Positions 9,027-20,525 of a stretch of 64,000 nucleotides of DNA are shown piece after piece (within the stretch, counting starts at the first letter, position 1; every line of letters begins with the position of its first letter). Below the pieces are notes generated by a model. It made no database searches. It saw nothing but the letters and a program-made list of their open reading frames with translations, and was not told the DNA's origin. The DNA is from Pandoraea terrae (GTDB taxonomy: Bacteria; Pseudomonadota; Gammaproteobacteria; Burkholderiales; Burkholderiaceae). A program made the translations under genes and the position numbers. The stretch is from NCBI RefSeq assembly GCF_902459695.1, contig NZ_CABPRZ010000021.1, positions 1 to 64,000 of the forward strand, written 5' to 3'.

Positions 9027-10115
9027 TCAGTGCGCGCCAGACAAGACCCACTGGACAAGCATCTTGATGTCGTCGTGCTTGATCTGACCTTGCGGGGGCA
9101 TGGGTACCGCACCCCAGACGCCGGACCCGCCGTGCGTGACCTTGGTGATCAGTTGTGCCTCGGCATTCGTGTCACCTTTGTACTTGGCGGCAACGTCCTG
9201 AAAAGCCGGACCTACGATCTTGTTGCTCACACCATGGCAGGCGAGGCACCCGGATTTGCTCGCCAGGTCGCTGAATGAGGCCTTCGCCGGCGAGCCACCG
9301 CCCGATGTTGCTGCTGCAGCGGCTGGCGAGAGCTGTGAGACCAGGGGCGGCTTCGTGCCCGGCGGTTTGGTAGTCTCCGCACCACGCGCCTCACCAAAGG
9401 GACGATTCTGATCAGCCAGGTTGCCCCAGAAATTGCGTACCGAATCGGGTAGGGAAGACACGATCTTCACGTCCGTCGCACAATCCTTCATGCAGGCGAC
9501 GTTATGTGTATCGGGCTTGCCCTTGATGTCCCACATGCCGTGATCGCGCGTCATGCCGTTTCGGTTTGGCATCATTTTTTGCACGTCGCGGATGTTCTGA
9601 TCGCTCAACGTAAAATCGGGCGGTACGATGTCACCCAGATTCAGCAGATATGCCAGAACGGCGTAAACGTCATCGTTACTCAAGGACTTGGGTGCATTCC
9701 ACGGCATGGCACGGTGGATGTAGTCCCACAGCGTGGAGAGCGTCGAGTCCTTGGACAGCGTCGAGCGAAGCGGCTGAGGACTTGCCAGCGTTGCTGCGCG
9801 GCCGGTCTTCATGTCATCCTTGGTCGTGCCGCCGACGAGCGGACCGAACACCTCGGAGCTTTCGCCGAAGGTGCCGTGGCAGGTGGCACACTTGCCTTCC
9901 CAGATGGTTTGCCCATGGGCCACTGTGCCGGATCCTTTCGGAAGGCCCTCGAAATCCGGGCGCACGTCGATGTTCCACGCCTGGATCTCCGCTGGTGTGG
10001 CAGCGCGGCCGATCCCGGAATGGGGGGCCGTTTGCGCGACGGCAGAACCGGCAAGAAGGGTCAGCGCAGGCAGCGCCAGCGCAAACACGAAACCGGTATT
10101 AGCTAACCTCGACAT
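9027..10115 (-). CDS. soxD: SoxD, dihaem cytochrome c of sulfane dehydrogenase SoxCD
   Basis: SoxD accepts the electrons from SoxC during oxidation of SoxY-bound sulfane sulfur. The 362 aa protein has a signal peptide, an N-terminal cytochrome domain with CATCH near residue 80, a Pro/Ala-rich linker (about residues 250-275), and a C-terminal class I cytochrome domain with CLACH. The C-terminal domain closely resembles the free-standing cytochrome c encoded at 13232-13558 (shared AAKYKGD and GGSG.WG.VPMP patterns). The start overlaps the end of soxC by 17 bases, suggesting translational coupling. Confidence 0.93.
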   Translation of the reverse strand: MSRLANTGFVFALALPALTLLAGSAVAQTAPHSGIGRAATPAEIQAWNIDVRPDFEGLPKGSGTVAHGQTIWEGKCATCHGTFGESSEVFGPLVGGTTKDDMKTGRAATLASPQPLRSTLSKDSTLSTLWDYIHRAMPWNAPKSLSNDDVYAVLAYLLNLGDIVPPDFTLSDQNIRDVQKMMPNRNGMTRDHGMWDIKGKPDTHNVACMKDCATDVKIVSSLPDSVRNFWGNLADQNRPFGEARGAETTKPPGTKPPLVSQLSPAAAAATSGGGSPAKASFSDLASKSGCLACHGVSNKIVGPAFQDVAAKYKGDTNAEAQLITKVTHGGSGVWGAVPMPPQGQIKHDDIKMLVQWVLSGAH

Positions 10116-11451
10116 TGCTCACCTCGCCGGACTCCGCGATCATCCAGGACTGGACGCCGTTGTTGTGGTAGGTCGACTTCGTGCCGCGTACCTCGCGCAG
10201 CTGTTTCATTGTTGGCTGCACAAACCCGGTCTCGTCGATGGCACGGCTTTGCAGGATGGCGGGTTTGCCGTCCCAGACCCAGTCGATGTTGAAGCGGGTG
10301 AGTGCCTTGGTCAGGACGGGCGTCTCAAGACGCGCCGTTCGCCAATTTCGACCGCCGTCAGCGGAGACGTCCACCCGCTTGATGCGTCCCCGACCCGACC
10401 ACGCGAGCCCGGTGACGTTGAAGTACCCCTTTTCCAGCAATATCTGTCCGCCGGACGGAGAAGTGATGACCGACTTGCATTCCTGGATCGAGGTGTATTG
10501 CCGTTGCAGACCGCTTGGCAAAAGATCGGCATAGGCGACGGTTTCGTCCTTGGCGCCGAAAGGCATATCGCCGACCTTGATGCGTCGCAGCCATTTGACG
10601 TTGGACACCCCCTGTACGCCAGGCACCACCAGGCGAAGTGGGTAACCGTTCTCCGGGCGGAGCATTTCACCGTTCTGCCCCCAAGCCACGATCACGTCGT
10701 CCAGGGCTCGTTCGATGGCAATGGTGCGGGTCTCACTGGAGCCGTCTGCGCCTTCGGCAAGAATGAACTTCCCGCGCTTTCGATCGAAGCCGCAATCATC
10801 GAGGATCACCGACAGCGGGACGCCGGTGAATTCGCTGCACGAGAGCATGCCGTGGGTGTATTGCACCGTGGGCACAGCCACGTTTCCCCAGTTCATCGCG
10901 CTATTGGCACCACACTCGATGAAGTGGATGCGGGAGACCGATGGCAATCGCATGAGATCGTCCATCGTATACACCTTCGGCCGCTTGACAAGGCCGTTGA
11001 CCATGAACCGGTGCTGGCTCGGGTCGATGTCAACCCATCCCTGATGGTGCCGCTCGAAGTGCAGGCCACTGGGCGTAATGATCCCGAACAACCCCTGCAG
11101 AGGCGTAAATGCGACTGAAGCTTGCGAGACCTGCGTGAGCCCCGGACTTTGCCTGCGCACCAGATTCTTCTCGTAGGGTGAGGGCATGCCGTACGGGTTG
11201 GTGGCGACGGCTTTGCCGAGTGTGGTGCTCCAGGGCGGGAGCTTGAGAATCGCGGGATCTCCCTCAACCGATCCGCCTTCAGCCGCTGCCGGACCCCCGG
11301 CTACTGCAGCGGCCGCCGCGCCGCTTGCCAGCACCAAGCTCCTTCGCAAGAAATCCCGCCGCCCTGACTGCACCTGCGCGATCTCGTCGGACGACAAGAA
11401 ATTCTCTGGCGCGGGCTTAAGGCGACCAGGTCTCGTACTGAAGTCTGACAT
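10099..11451 (-). CDS. soxC: SoxC, molybdenum sulfane dehydrogenase subunit
   Basis: SoxC is the molybdopterin subunit of SoxCD and belongs to the sulfite oxidase family. The 450 aa protein carries a clear twin-arginine signal (SGRRDFLRRS, then an Ala-rich stretch). The molybdenum-ligating cysteine is in RIHFIECGANSAMNWG, and the C-terminal dimerisation domain is complete. The start has a strong AAAGGAGGAG site. It is the first gene of the sox operon, diverging from the ECF sigma gene with 393 bases between them. Having soxCD means thiosulfate can go fully to sulfate without sulfur globules (family knowledge). Confidence 0.96.
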   Translation of the reverse strand: MSDFSTRPGRLKPAPENFLSSDEIAQVQSGRRDFLRRSLVLASGAAAAAVAGGPAAAEGGSVEGDPAILKLPPWSTTLGKAVATNPYGMPSPYEKNLVRRQSPGLTQVSQASVAFTPLQGLFGIITPSGLHFERHHQGWVDIDPSQHRFMVNGLVKRPKVYTMDDLMRLPSVSRIHFIECGANSAMNWGNVAVPTVQYTHGMLSCSEFTGVPLSVILDDCGFDRKRGKFILAEGADGSSETRTIAIERALDDVIVAWGQNGEMLRPENGYPLRLVVPGVQGVSNVKWLRRIKVGDMPFGAKDETVAYADLLPSGLQRQYTSIQECKSVITSPSGGQILLEKGYFNVTGLAWSGRGRIKRVDVSADGGRNWRTARLETPVLTKALTRFNIDWVWDGKPAILQSRAIDETGFVQPTMKQLREVRGTKSTYHNNGVQSWMIAESGEVSNVEVS

Positions 11452-11604
11452 TGCTCCTCCTTTCGTTCATGCGCCATCCGGCCAAGGTGGGCTTCATCCC
11501 CACCCAGGTTCGGGGTGTCAATCTCTTTGCTTGTTTGCTGTGCCGCAGCAATTCGTCTTGGCGAGCACGGCCAAATTCGTTGCCATCGCATTGCGACCCG
11601 CGCC

Positions 11605-11630
11605 GTACGCCGCCCCATACGTTTGAGTTC
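11605..11630 (-). promoter_or_regulatory. Candidate ECF-type promoter for the sox operon
   Basis: On the minus strand the sequence reads GAACT, a spacer, then CGTAC, i.e. GAA-N18-CGT. The same spacing is found in front of the sigma gene on the other strand. It would leave a leader of about 150 bases before soxC. This is pattern reading only; other promoters in this gap are possible. Confidence 0.3.
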
Positions 11631-11776
11631 TCCCGAGGGAGTACTATTGGCAAGGCGTTGTACGTATCAGCGGCCTACCTTTCCGGCGGCGCATTTTGAT
11701 GTCTCCTGCTCGATAAGACGGCAGGATTTTTCTTCTTATTCCATTTTTTTTCGGCGAAGAAACCGGCGATTTGCAT

Positions 11777-11802
11777 GGAATAATTTGCCGCCTGCGCCCG
11801 TC
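11777..11802 (+). promoter_or_regulatory. Candidate ECF-type promoter for the sigma/anti-sigma operon
   Basis: The sequence GGAATAA followed by CGTC gives GAA-N18-CGT, similar to promoters used by group 4 (ECF) sigma factors (GGAA near -35, CGTC near -10). A start about 8 bases further would give a leader of about 35 bases before the sigma ATG at 11845. The rest of the 11452-11844 gap holds no gene that I can support. Confidence 0.35.
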
Positions 11803-11844
11803 TTCAGTAGTGGAGGGGGTCGTCATCAGGGCGAGACGCTAGCG

Positions 11845-12408
11845 ATGAATATTCTTGGGCTCCTGGGCCGTACCAGGGAATTCCACGACAGACTGGAGCA
11901 AAGCCGCGCTCGGCTGTACCGGGTTGCATTTGCCTGGTGCCGTAATCGCACTGTGGCGGAGGATCTGGTGCAGGAAACTCTGTCGAAGGCGCTGCGCAAG
12001 TCGAGTCAATTGCGCGACTTGAAGGCGTTGGATGGCTGGCTCTTCAGCATCCTCACCAACTGCTGGCGCGACCATTTCCGCAAGCACGTGGATATGGAGG
12101 ACATCGACGAGATCGACGAGCTGAATCTAGCCAGCGATCTGACGCCTGAAGACGCGTGTGCCCAGAATGAAGTCGTCAACAGGGTGAGGGCGGCGGTCGC
12201 TGCCTTGCCTCCCGGACAGCGGCAGGTTCTCACCCTGGTTGACCTGGAAGAGTTTTCCTACTCGGAAGTGGCAGAGATTCTTGATATCCCCGTGGGCACG
12301 GTCATGAGCCGCTTGTCCCGCGCGCGGCAGGCACTGACAACGAAGCTGTTGCGCACGGCGCAGACAAGCGCGACGAGCAGGGCAGCGAACATTGTGAGGT
12401 TCAAATGA
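11845..12408 (+). CDS. ECF (group 4) RNA polymerase sigma factor
   Basis: A 187 aa sigma factor with only regions 2 and 4. Region 2 includes DLVQETLSKALR and the WLFSILTNCWRDHFRK stretch; region 4 has LPPGQRQVLTLVDLEEFSYSEVAEIL followed by the DNA-binding helix PVGTVMSRLSRAR. It would direct RNA polymerase to a small set of promoters. The gene diverges from soxC and its last four bases (ATGA) overlap the anti-sigma start, so the two are translated together. Its position makes the sox operon the natural target (inference). I took the ATG at 11845; the frame is open further upstream without homology. Confidence 0.93.
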   Translation: MNILGLLGRTREFHDRLEQSRARLYRVAFAWCRNRTVAEDLVQETLSKALRKSSQLRDLKALDGWLFSILTNCWRDHFRKHVDMEDIDEIDELNLASDLTPEDACAQNEVVNRVRAAVAALPPGQRQVLTLVDLEEFSYSEVAEILDIPVGTVMSRLSRARQALTTKLLRTAQTSATSRAANIVRFK

Positions 12409-13118
12409 CGCACGAAATTTCAGACGAGTTGCTCAACGCATTCGTCGACCATCAGCTCGATACGGTCGAAATCGGCAGGATGATCGCCGCGATGGAGGAG
12501 GACCCGGCGCTTGAAGCGCGGATTTTCGAATTGTGGCGTGTCAAGGCCATGGTCCAACATGCCTTTCGCGACGAGAAGCCGCCGCGTGTAGAGAGCAGAA
12601 CCACCCGCTGGCCCGCGTTTCGGATGGAGCACGCGGTTGCCACACTCTTGCTCGTCGTGGTCAGCGCTGCGGGCGGTTGGTTCGCCCGCCCACCAGGCGA
12701 CGGGAATGTGCCGGGAGGTTTTCAGCTGTCGGCGCGAAGCGCGAGTGTTGTCGAGAATCAAAAAGTCGTACTGCATGTCGATTCGGCGGATCCGGCGAAG
12801 CTGAAGACGGTTCTGGACAGGGCTGAACTGCTTTTGAGCGACGCGGGGCGGTCTCCGCATGCGGTTCAGGTGGAAGTTTTGGCCAACAAAGACGGGCTTG
12901 ATTTGCTCAGGGCGGATGTTTCTCCCTACGCGTCGCGCATCAGGGGTATGCAACAGGCGCACCGGAATCTCAGGTTTATCGCTTGTGAAAACGCTATTGA
13001 AAGTTTGAACAACAAGGGCGTTGTGGTCCAACTTTTGCCTGGTACGGCAATCGCCCCGACCGCGGTAGATCAAGTCGTCATGCGACTTAGGCAGGGTTGG
13101 GAATACGTCAAGGTATAG
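12405..13118 (+). CDS. Membrane anti-sigma factor fused to a periplasmic DsrE-like domain
   Basis: The 237 aa protein has three parts. Residues 1-70 are soluble and acidic/helical (DELLNAFVDHQLD start), like anti-sigma domains, but without the zinc-binding HxxxCxxC. Residues about 75-94 form one membrane helix (AVATLLLVVVSAAGGW). Residues about 117-237 match the DsrE fold: KVVLHVDSAD start, NLRFIACENAI with Cys194, LLPGTAIAP and an end in GWEYVKV. This parallels the secreted DsrE protein at 7596-8045 (KVVYHLSEG, VDFRVCNNTL, IPAGMPEI, GYGYIKP). The topology puts the DsrE part in the periplasm. I infer that it senses sulfur species there and releases the sigma factor encoded in the overlapping upstream gene. 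Confidence 0.82.
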   Translation: MTHEISDELLNAFVDHQLDTVEIGRMIAAMEEDPALEARIFELWRVKAMVQHAFRDEKPPRVESRTTRWPAFRMEHAVATLLLVVVSAAGGWFARPPGDGNVPGGFQLSARSASVVENQKVVLHVDSADPAKLKTVLDRAELLLSDAGRSPHAVQVEVLANKDGLDLLRADVSPYASRIRGMQQAHRNLRFIACENAIESLNNKGVVVQLLPGTAIAPTAVDQVVMRLRQGWEYVKV

Positions 13119-13231
13119 AGCGTTCGGCGAGTTCGGAAGGAAGCACGGAATCCGGCTTCGGCCGGCGCAGGACAGAAGCTGATTCTTCATCCATGTTGCA
13201 TTTGAGACCTACCAGGAAAGGAGCAGGAGAC

Positions 13232-13558
13232 ATGAAATACGCGGTTATCGCATCGTTGCTCATGACGAGTTTGTCGCTCGCCCACGCGGCTGACGCAACC
13301 AAGGCCAAAGAGATCATGAGCAAGAGTGACTGTGCTGCATGTCATTCTGTGGATCAGAAAATGGTCGGCCCGTCCTTTCATGAGATTGCCGCGAAGTACA
13401 AAGGCGACAAGAGCGCCGAGGACAAGCTGATCAAGAAAGTAAAGTCCGGTGGCTCGGGGGCCTGGGGCCCGGTGCCCATGCCCGCCCATCCGCAACTGAG
13501 TGACGCGGACACCAAGACCCTGGTCGATTGGGTGCTGGCAGATGCGTCCGCGAAATAG
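13232..13558 (+). CDS. Small periplasmic class I cytochrome c
   Basis: A 108 aa monohaem cytochrome with a signal peptide (MKYAVIASLLMTSLSLAHA), the haem motif CAACH and a likely axial Met in PVPMPAHP. It resembles cytochrome c551/c552 electron shuttles and also the C-terminal domain of SoxD in this window. I start at the ATG at 13232, after AAGGAGCAGGAGAC. It follows the anti-sigma gene by 113 bases in the same direction. It may carry electrons from SoxAX/SoxCD to the caa3 oxidase (inference). Confidence 0.9.
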   Translation: MKYAVIASLLMTSLSLAHAADATKAKEIMSKSDCAACHSVDQKMVGPSFHEIAAKYKGDKSAEDKLIKKVKSGGSGAWGPVPMPAHPQLSDADTKTLVDWVLADASAK

Positions 13559-13584
13559 ATGATGGCGAAGTCGGTGCGTCGCTG

Positions 13585-13899
13585 ATGACACCTGCCATGA
13601 ATCTATCTGCAGGAGGGTGGTTCGTGATCCTGTTGGCTTTCGTTGGAGCCAATCTGCCATTCGCGAACCAGCGTCTGTTCGGTGTATTGCCAATCGGGCG
13701 GCCCATCAAAAGCATCTGGCTGCGGCTACTGGAATTGATTGCCGCTTATTTCGCGGTGGGGATACTCGGCCGGGTAATTGAATCCCGCTTGGGTAACGCG
13801 TTTCCGCAGGATTGGGCGTTTTACGCTGTCACGGCGAGCCTTTTTTTGACCTTCGCGTTTCCCACTTTCGGTTATCAATACCTCAGGCGGCGCAGGTGA
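13585..13899 (+). CDS. DUF2818-like small membrane protein
   Basis: A protein of about 104 aa with three hydrophobic helices (GGWFVILLAFVGANLPF, LLELIAAYFAVGIL and FYAVTASLFLTFAFPTFGYQ) and a basic C-terminus. I recognise the pattern of the DUF2818 family, which in many betaproteobacteria lies downstream of the nuo (complex I) operon; its function is not established. Here it follows the cytochrome c gene by 26 bases instead. The start could be ATG 13585 or ATG 13597. Confidence 0.7.
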   Translation: MTPAMNLSAGGWFVILLAFVGANLPFANQRLFGVLPIGRPIKSIWLRLLELIAAYFAVGILGRVIESRLGNAFPQDWAFYAVTASLFLTFAFPTFGYQYLRRRR

Positions 13900-13951
13900 T
13901 GGTAATCAGGTGCCGGTAATTCGCTCCGGGACCGGGTGTCGCCGGCATTGA

Positions 13952-16493
<2,542 letters not shown>

Positions 16494-16539
16494 CGCTGCG
16501 AAAGCAATCCATCGAAAGAACACCGTACGAGAGGACATC

Positions 16540-16959
16540 ATGCGCATCACACAGGGAACGTTTTCATTCCTTCCGGACCTGACGGACGAGCAGATCTCCA
16601 GTCAGCTGGAGTATTGCCTCAACAAAGGCTGGGCGGTCGGTATCGAATACACGGACGATCCCCACCCGCGAAATACCTACTGGGAGATGTTCGGCTTGCC
16701 GATGTTCGATTTGCGCGACGCGGCGGGCATCCTCCTCGAGATTCACAACGCCCGTAAAACTTTTCCCAACCATTACATCCGGGTGACGGCATTCGACGCG
16801 ACGCACACCGTCGAGTCCGTGGTGATGTCGTTCATCGTCAATCGGCCGCCCCATGAACCGGGATTCCGGCTCGTGCGTCAGGAGGTCGATGGCCGCCGGA
16901 TCCGGTACGCCGCCGAGAGCTATGCGGTACAAGCCCGGCCAGAGGGAGAGCGGTATTGA
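16540..16959 (+). CDS. cbbS: RuBisCO small subunit, red type
   Basis: Small subunit of form I RuBisCO, 139 aa. It starts MRITQGTFSFLPDLTDEQI and contains the family motif YTDDPHPRNTYWEMFGLPMFD. The C-terminal extension after the core is typical of red-type small subunits, where it forms a beta-hairpin in the holoenzyme's central pore. It lies 46 bases after cbbL. Confidence 0.97.
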   Translation: MRITQGTFSFLPDLTDEQISSQLEYCLNKGWAVGIEYTDDPHPRNTYWEMFGLPMFDLRDAAGILLEIHNARKTFPNHYIRVTAFDATHTVESVVMSFIVNRPPHEPGFRLVRQEVDGRRIRYAAESYAVQARPEGERY

Positions 16960-17021
16960 GGGGCGGCTGGTCAAGGCCGTGATTGTCATCCCGAGTTCAA
17001 TCGTCCACGACGGAGGCGGGC

Positions 17022-17933
17022 ATGTCCGCGCCAGAAGCCATTGAGAAACTACAGCCGCCTGCAACGTTGTCAGCATCGCTGGCGGCATCCGGAATTGCGG
17101 AGTTGCTGACCGGTCTAGACCGCGAGCTGATCGGACTGGCACCCGTCAAATCCCGCATACGCGATATCGCGGCGCTGTTGCTGGTCGACAAGCTGCGGGC
17201 GGCGCGCGGTTTCAGCGCGGGCACGCCCAGTCTGCACATGAGCTTTACCGGCAATCCCGGTACCGGAAAGACGACCGTGGCCATGCGCATGGCAGCGATC
17301 CTGCACAAGTTGGGCTATGTGCGCAAGGGTCATCTCGTCGCCGTGACGCGCGACGATCTGGTGGGGCAATACATCGGCCATACGGCCCCCAAAACCAAGG
17401 AGGTACTGAAAAAGGCGATGGGGGGCGTGCTCTTCATCGACGAGGCGTATTACCTCTATCGCCCTGAGAACGAGCGCGACTACGGTCAGGAAGCCATCGA
17501 GATATTGCTGCAGGTGATGGAGAACAACAGGGAGGACCTGGTGGTCATTCTTGCCGGCTACAAGGACCGCATGGACCGCTTTTATGAGTCGAATCCAGGC
17601 ATGTCCTCCCGCATCGCACATCACATCGATTTTCCCGACTACAACGTCGATGAACTGCTGCGTATCAGCGACCTGATGCTCGAGTCCATGCAGTACCGGT
17701 TTGACGAGCGGAGCCGAATGGTGTTTGCCGACTACCTTGAGCGGCGCATGGCACAGCCGCATTTCGCCAATGCCCGCAGCGTGCGCAACGCACTGGATCG
17801 AGCTCGACTGCGACATGCTTCGCGGCTCCTCAGGAGTTCCGATGTGGTAACGGACGACTCGGCGCTCACCACGATCACACCGGCCGATCTGCTGGCCAGC
17901 CGCGTCTTTACGCGGGCGCAGAGGGAGGAGTAA
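17022..17933 (+). CDS. cbbX: RuBisCO activase CbbX (AAA+)
   Basis: CbbX is the red-type RuBisCO activase. It uses ATP to pull on the large-subunit C-terminus and free inhibited active sites. The 303 aa protein has a Walker A ([15 protein letters not shown]), a Walker B ([12 protein letters not shown]) and an arginine-rich sensor region. The ATG at 17022 has GGAGGCGGG just before it; an earlier ATG at 16983 has no comparable site. Confidence 0.96.
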   Translation: MSAPEAIEKLQPPATLSASLAASGIAELLTGLDRELIGLAPVKSRIRDIAALLLVDKLRAARGFSAGTPSLHMSFTGNPGTGKTTVAMRMAAILHKLGYVRKGHLVAVTRDDLVGQYIGHTAPKTKEVLKKAMGGVLFIDEAYYLYRPENERDYGQEAIEILLQVMENNREDLVVILAGYKDRMDRFYESNPGMSSRIAHHIDFPDYNVDELLRISDLMLESMQYRFDERSRMVFADYLERRMAQPHFANARSVRNALDRARLRHASRLLRSSDVVTDDSALTTITPADLLASRVFTRAQREE

Positions 17934-17936
17934 GAC

Positions 17937-18701
17937 ATGCAGGCATTGATTTTCGACGTCGACGGAACACTCGCGGATACCGAAACGGCACACCGCGAGT
18001 CCTTCAATTCGGCCTTTGCTGAGGTCGGACTGGATTGGTACTGGGACGAAGCCTTGTACACGAGCCTGCTGAACGTGGCCGGCGGCAAGGAGCGTGTCCT
18101 GCACTTCTGGCGCACGATCGAGCCCGAGGAAGCGCTCGGCCCGAAGTGCCGGGAAATCATCGATGCGGTCCATGCAATCAAGACGCGTCACTATGCCGAT
18201 CGGGTCCGCAGTTTCGGATTGCCGTTGCGACCCGGCATTCGCAGGTTGATCGACGAAGCGAACGCGGCGGACCTGCCGCTTGCAATTGCGACCACGACCA
18301 CGCCGGCCAATCTCGACGCATTGCTATGCGAACCGTTAGGGCGCGATTGGCGCAGACGCTTTGTGTCCATCTGCGATGGCGTTACTGCACCGAGAAAGAA
18401 GCCGGCCCCGGACGTCTACTACGCCGTGCTGGACGAGCTCGGGCTGTCGGGGAATGAGTGCATTGCGCTCGAGGATTCCTGGAACGGCCTGCGCGCGGCA
18501 ACGTCCGCCGGCATTCCGACCATCATCACGCCGACGGCATACACCGAACACCAACGCTTTGACGGGGCGCTGGTGGTGCTGCCCCACCTGGGTGACCCGG
18601 AGCAACCACTGGGCGAGCATCTGCCGGGCATGGACCACCGCTGGGTAGATCTTGCTGCCCTGTGCCGCTGGCAGCACGGCGTGCTTTTCGAGGCGACCTG
18701 A
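17937..18701 (+). CDS. cbbY: HAD phosphatase CbbY
   Basis: CbbY-type HAD hydrolases dephosphorylate xylulose-1,5-bisphosphate, a misfire product that inhibits RuBisCO. The 254 aa protein has HAD motif I ([11 protein letters not shown]), motif II in IATTTTP, the lysine in [11 protein letters not shown] and motif IV ([12 protein letters not shown]). GAGGAG, overlapping the end of cbbX, serves as ribosome site. The gene is distinct from cbbZ further down the operon, which has the phosphoglycolate phosphatase pattern. Confidence 0.92.
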   Translation: MQALIFDVDGTLADTETAHRESFNSAFAEVGLDWYWDEALYTSLLNVAGGKERVLHFWRTIEPEEALGPKCREIIDAVHAIKTRHYADRVRSFGLPLRPGIRRLIDEANAADLPLAIATTTTPANLDALLCEPLGRDWRRRFVSICDGVTAPRKKPAPDVYYAVLDELGLSGNECIALEDSWNGLRAATSAGIPTIITPTAYTEHQRFDGALVVLPHLGDPEQPLGEHLPGMDHRWVDLAALCRWQHGVLFEAT

Positions 18702-18702
18702 C

Positions 18703-19401
18703 ATGAACAGCGAATCGATTCGAATTGCACCGTCGATCCTGTCTGCGGACTTCTCCAGATTGGGCGAGCAGGTCCGTGCGATAGAGGCGTCCGGCGCAGA
18801 CCTCGTTCATTTCGACGTGATGGACCACCATTACGTGCCGAACCTGACGTTCGGGCCGCTGGTGTGCGAGGCAATCCGGCCACATGTGTCCATCCCCATC
18901 GATGTGCACCTGATGGTGGAGCAGGTCGACGCGATGATCCCGCTGTTTGCCAAGGCCGGCGCGAATTTCATCACGTTTCATCCCGAGGCCAGCCGGCACG
19001 TCGACCGGACCCTCGGACTGATCCGCGACCATGGGTGCAAGGCGGGATTGGTATTCAACCCGGCCACCCCACTGGGATTCCTCGACTACACGCTCGAGAA
19101 GCTGGACATGGTGTTGCTCATGGGAGTGAACCCCGGCTTTGGCGGGCAAAAGTTCATCCCCGGCACATTGAACAAATTGCGCCAGGTCCGCTCGCGCATC
19201 GTGCGGCATCTGATGCAGGGCGGGAATCCCGTATTGCTCGAAGTCGATGGCGGTGTGAACGCCGAGAACATCGCCGACATTGCCCGCGCAGGCGCGGATA
19301 CGTTCGTGGCCGGCAGCGCGGTATTCGGCGCTGCTGACGCGGACGGGGGCTATCAATCCGTCATTCGACATTTGCGCGAACGAGCGATCGCTGCGCGATG
19401 A
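18703..19401 (+). CDS. cbbE: Ribulose-phosphate 3-epimerase
   Basis: Interconverts ribulose-5-phosphate and xylulose-5-phosphate in the regenerative phase of the cycle. The 232 aa TIM-barrel protein has the family start [16 protein letters not shown], the metal/catalytic region [17 protein letters not shown], the motif [13 protein letters not shown] and LEVDGGVN near the end. It starts one base after the cbbY stop. Confidence 0.97.
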   Translation: MNSESIRIAPSILSADFSRLGEQVRAIEASGADLVHFDVMDHHYVPNLTFGPLVCEAIRPHVSIPIDVHLMVEQVDAMIPLFAKAGANFITFHPEASRHVDRTLGLIRDHGCKAGLVFNPATPLGFLDYTLEKLDMVLLMGVNPGFGGQKFIPGTLNKLRQVRSRIVRHLMQGGNPVLLEVDGGVNAENIADIARAGADTFVAGSAVFGAADADGGYQSVIRHLRERAIAAR

Positions 19402-19438
19402 GTGAGCGAACAAGAAACGGGAAAATTGGAGACACATC

Positions 19439-20515
19439 ATGTCACTGGCTCAGCATTTCACACTGACACAGTTCCTTATTGAGGAACGCCGGCGCCATCC
19501 GGATGCGACAGGCGACTTCAACAGCCTGATTCTCAATATCGCAGTGGCCTGCAAGAGAATTTCGCGCACGGTCGCCTGTGGTGCGCTTGGCGATATGCAC
19601 GGTAGCGCTGGCGGGGCACTCAACGTGCAGGGGGAGCAGCAGCAAAACCTCGATGTACTCAGCAATGATGTCTTCTTGCAGGTCAATGAATGGGGAGGGA
19701 ATCTCGCAGGTATGGCCTCGGAAGAACTCGAGGAGCCTTATCAGATTCCCGAGGTATATCCGCGTGGCAGATATCTGCTGACGTTCGATCCGCTCGATGG
19801 TTCGTCGAATATTGACGTGAATGTATCGGTCGGCAGCATCTTCTCGATACTGCGGGCGCCCGAGGGCACCGATGTCGTTTGCGAGGAGGATTTCCTGCAA
19901 CCGGGCACGTCTCAGGTGGCGGCGGGGTATGCGATATACGGACCGAGCACCATGCTGGTGCTGACCATCGGCGAAGGAGTCCATGGCTTTACCTTGGACC
20001 CGATGCTTGGCGAGTTCGTGCTGACGCATCCCGATCTGCGGGTGCCCGAGGAAACGCGGGAATTCGCAATCAACGCCTCCAATAGTCGGTTTTGGGAAGT
20101 GCCGGTCAAGCGCTATGTCGATGAGTGCCTGGCGGGTGCGGCGGGCCCCCGCGGGAAAGATTTCAATATGAGATGGATCGCCTCGATGGTTGCGGAAGCT
20201 CATCGCATATTGATGCGAGGCGGAGTGTTCATGTACCCGCGTGACACCAAGGATCCCGGAAAGCCGGGGAGACTGCGGCTGCTGTACGAGGCCAACCCGA
20301 TCGCCTTCATCATTGAGCAGGCCGGAGGGCGCGCCAGCACAGGCCGCCAAGCGCTCCTGTCTGTCGAGCCGACAGGACTGCATCAACGCATTGGTGTCGT
20401 CTTCGGCTCGAAGCAGGAGGTTGAGCGCATTGAGCGCTACCACACTGAACCGTTTGCCGGCGAATTAGAAAATCCGCTGTTCAACGAGCGAGGCTTGTTC
20501 CGTCTTCCTGCCTGA
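19439..20515 (+). CDS. cbbF: Fructose-1,6-bisphosphatase, class I
   Basis: Hydrolyses fructose-1,6-bisphosphate (and, in many autotrophs, sedoheptulose-1,7-bisphosphate). The 358 aa protein carries the metal-binding [13 protein letters not shown] motif and the C-terminal GGVFMYPRD and [18 protein letters not shown] motifs. GGAGAC precedes the ATG. It lies 37 bases after cbbE. Confidence 0.97.
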   Translation: MSLAQHFTLTQFLIEERRRHPDATGDFNSLILNIAVACKRISRTVACGALGDMHGSAGGALNVQGEQQQNLDVLSNDVFLQVNEWGGNLAGMASEELEEPYQIPEVYPRGRYLLTFDPLDGSSNIDVNVSVGSIFSILRAPEGTDVVCEEDFLQPGTSQVAAGYAIYGPSTMLVLTIGEGVHGFTLDPMLGEFVLTHPDLRVPEETREFAINASNSRFWEVPVKRYVDECLAGAAGPRGKDFNMRWIASMVAEAHRILMRGGVFMYPRDTKDPGKPGRLRLLYEANPIAFIIEQAGGRASTGRQALLSVEPTGLHQRIGVVFGSKQEVERIERYHTEPFAGELENPLFNERGLFRLPA

Positions 20516-20525
20516 GATCACAACC

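Noticed and set aside
19442-20443. Open frame of 333 codons antisense to cbbF
   Set aside because: cbbF is unmistakable on the plus strand; the antisense frame has no recognisable domain.
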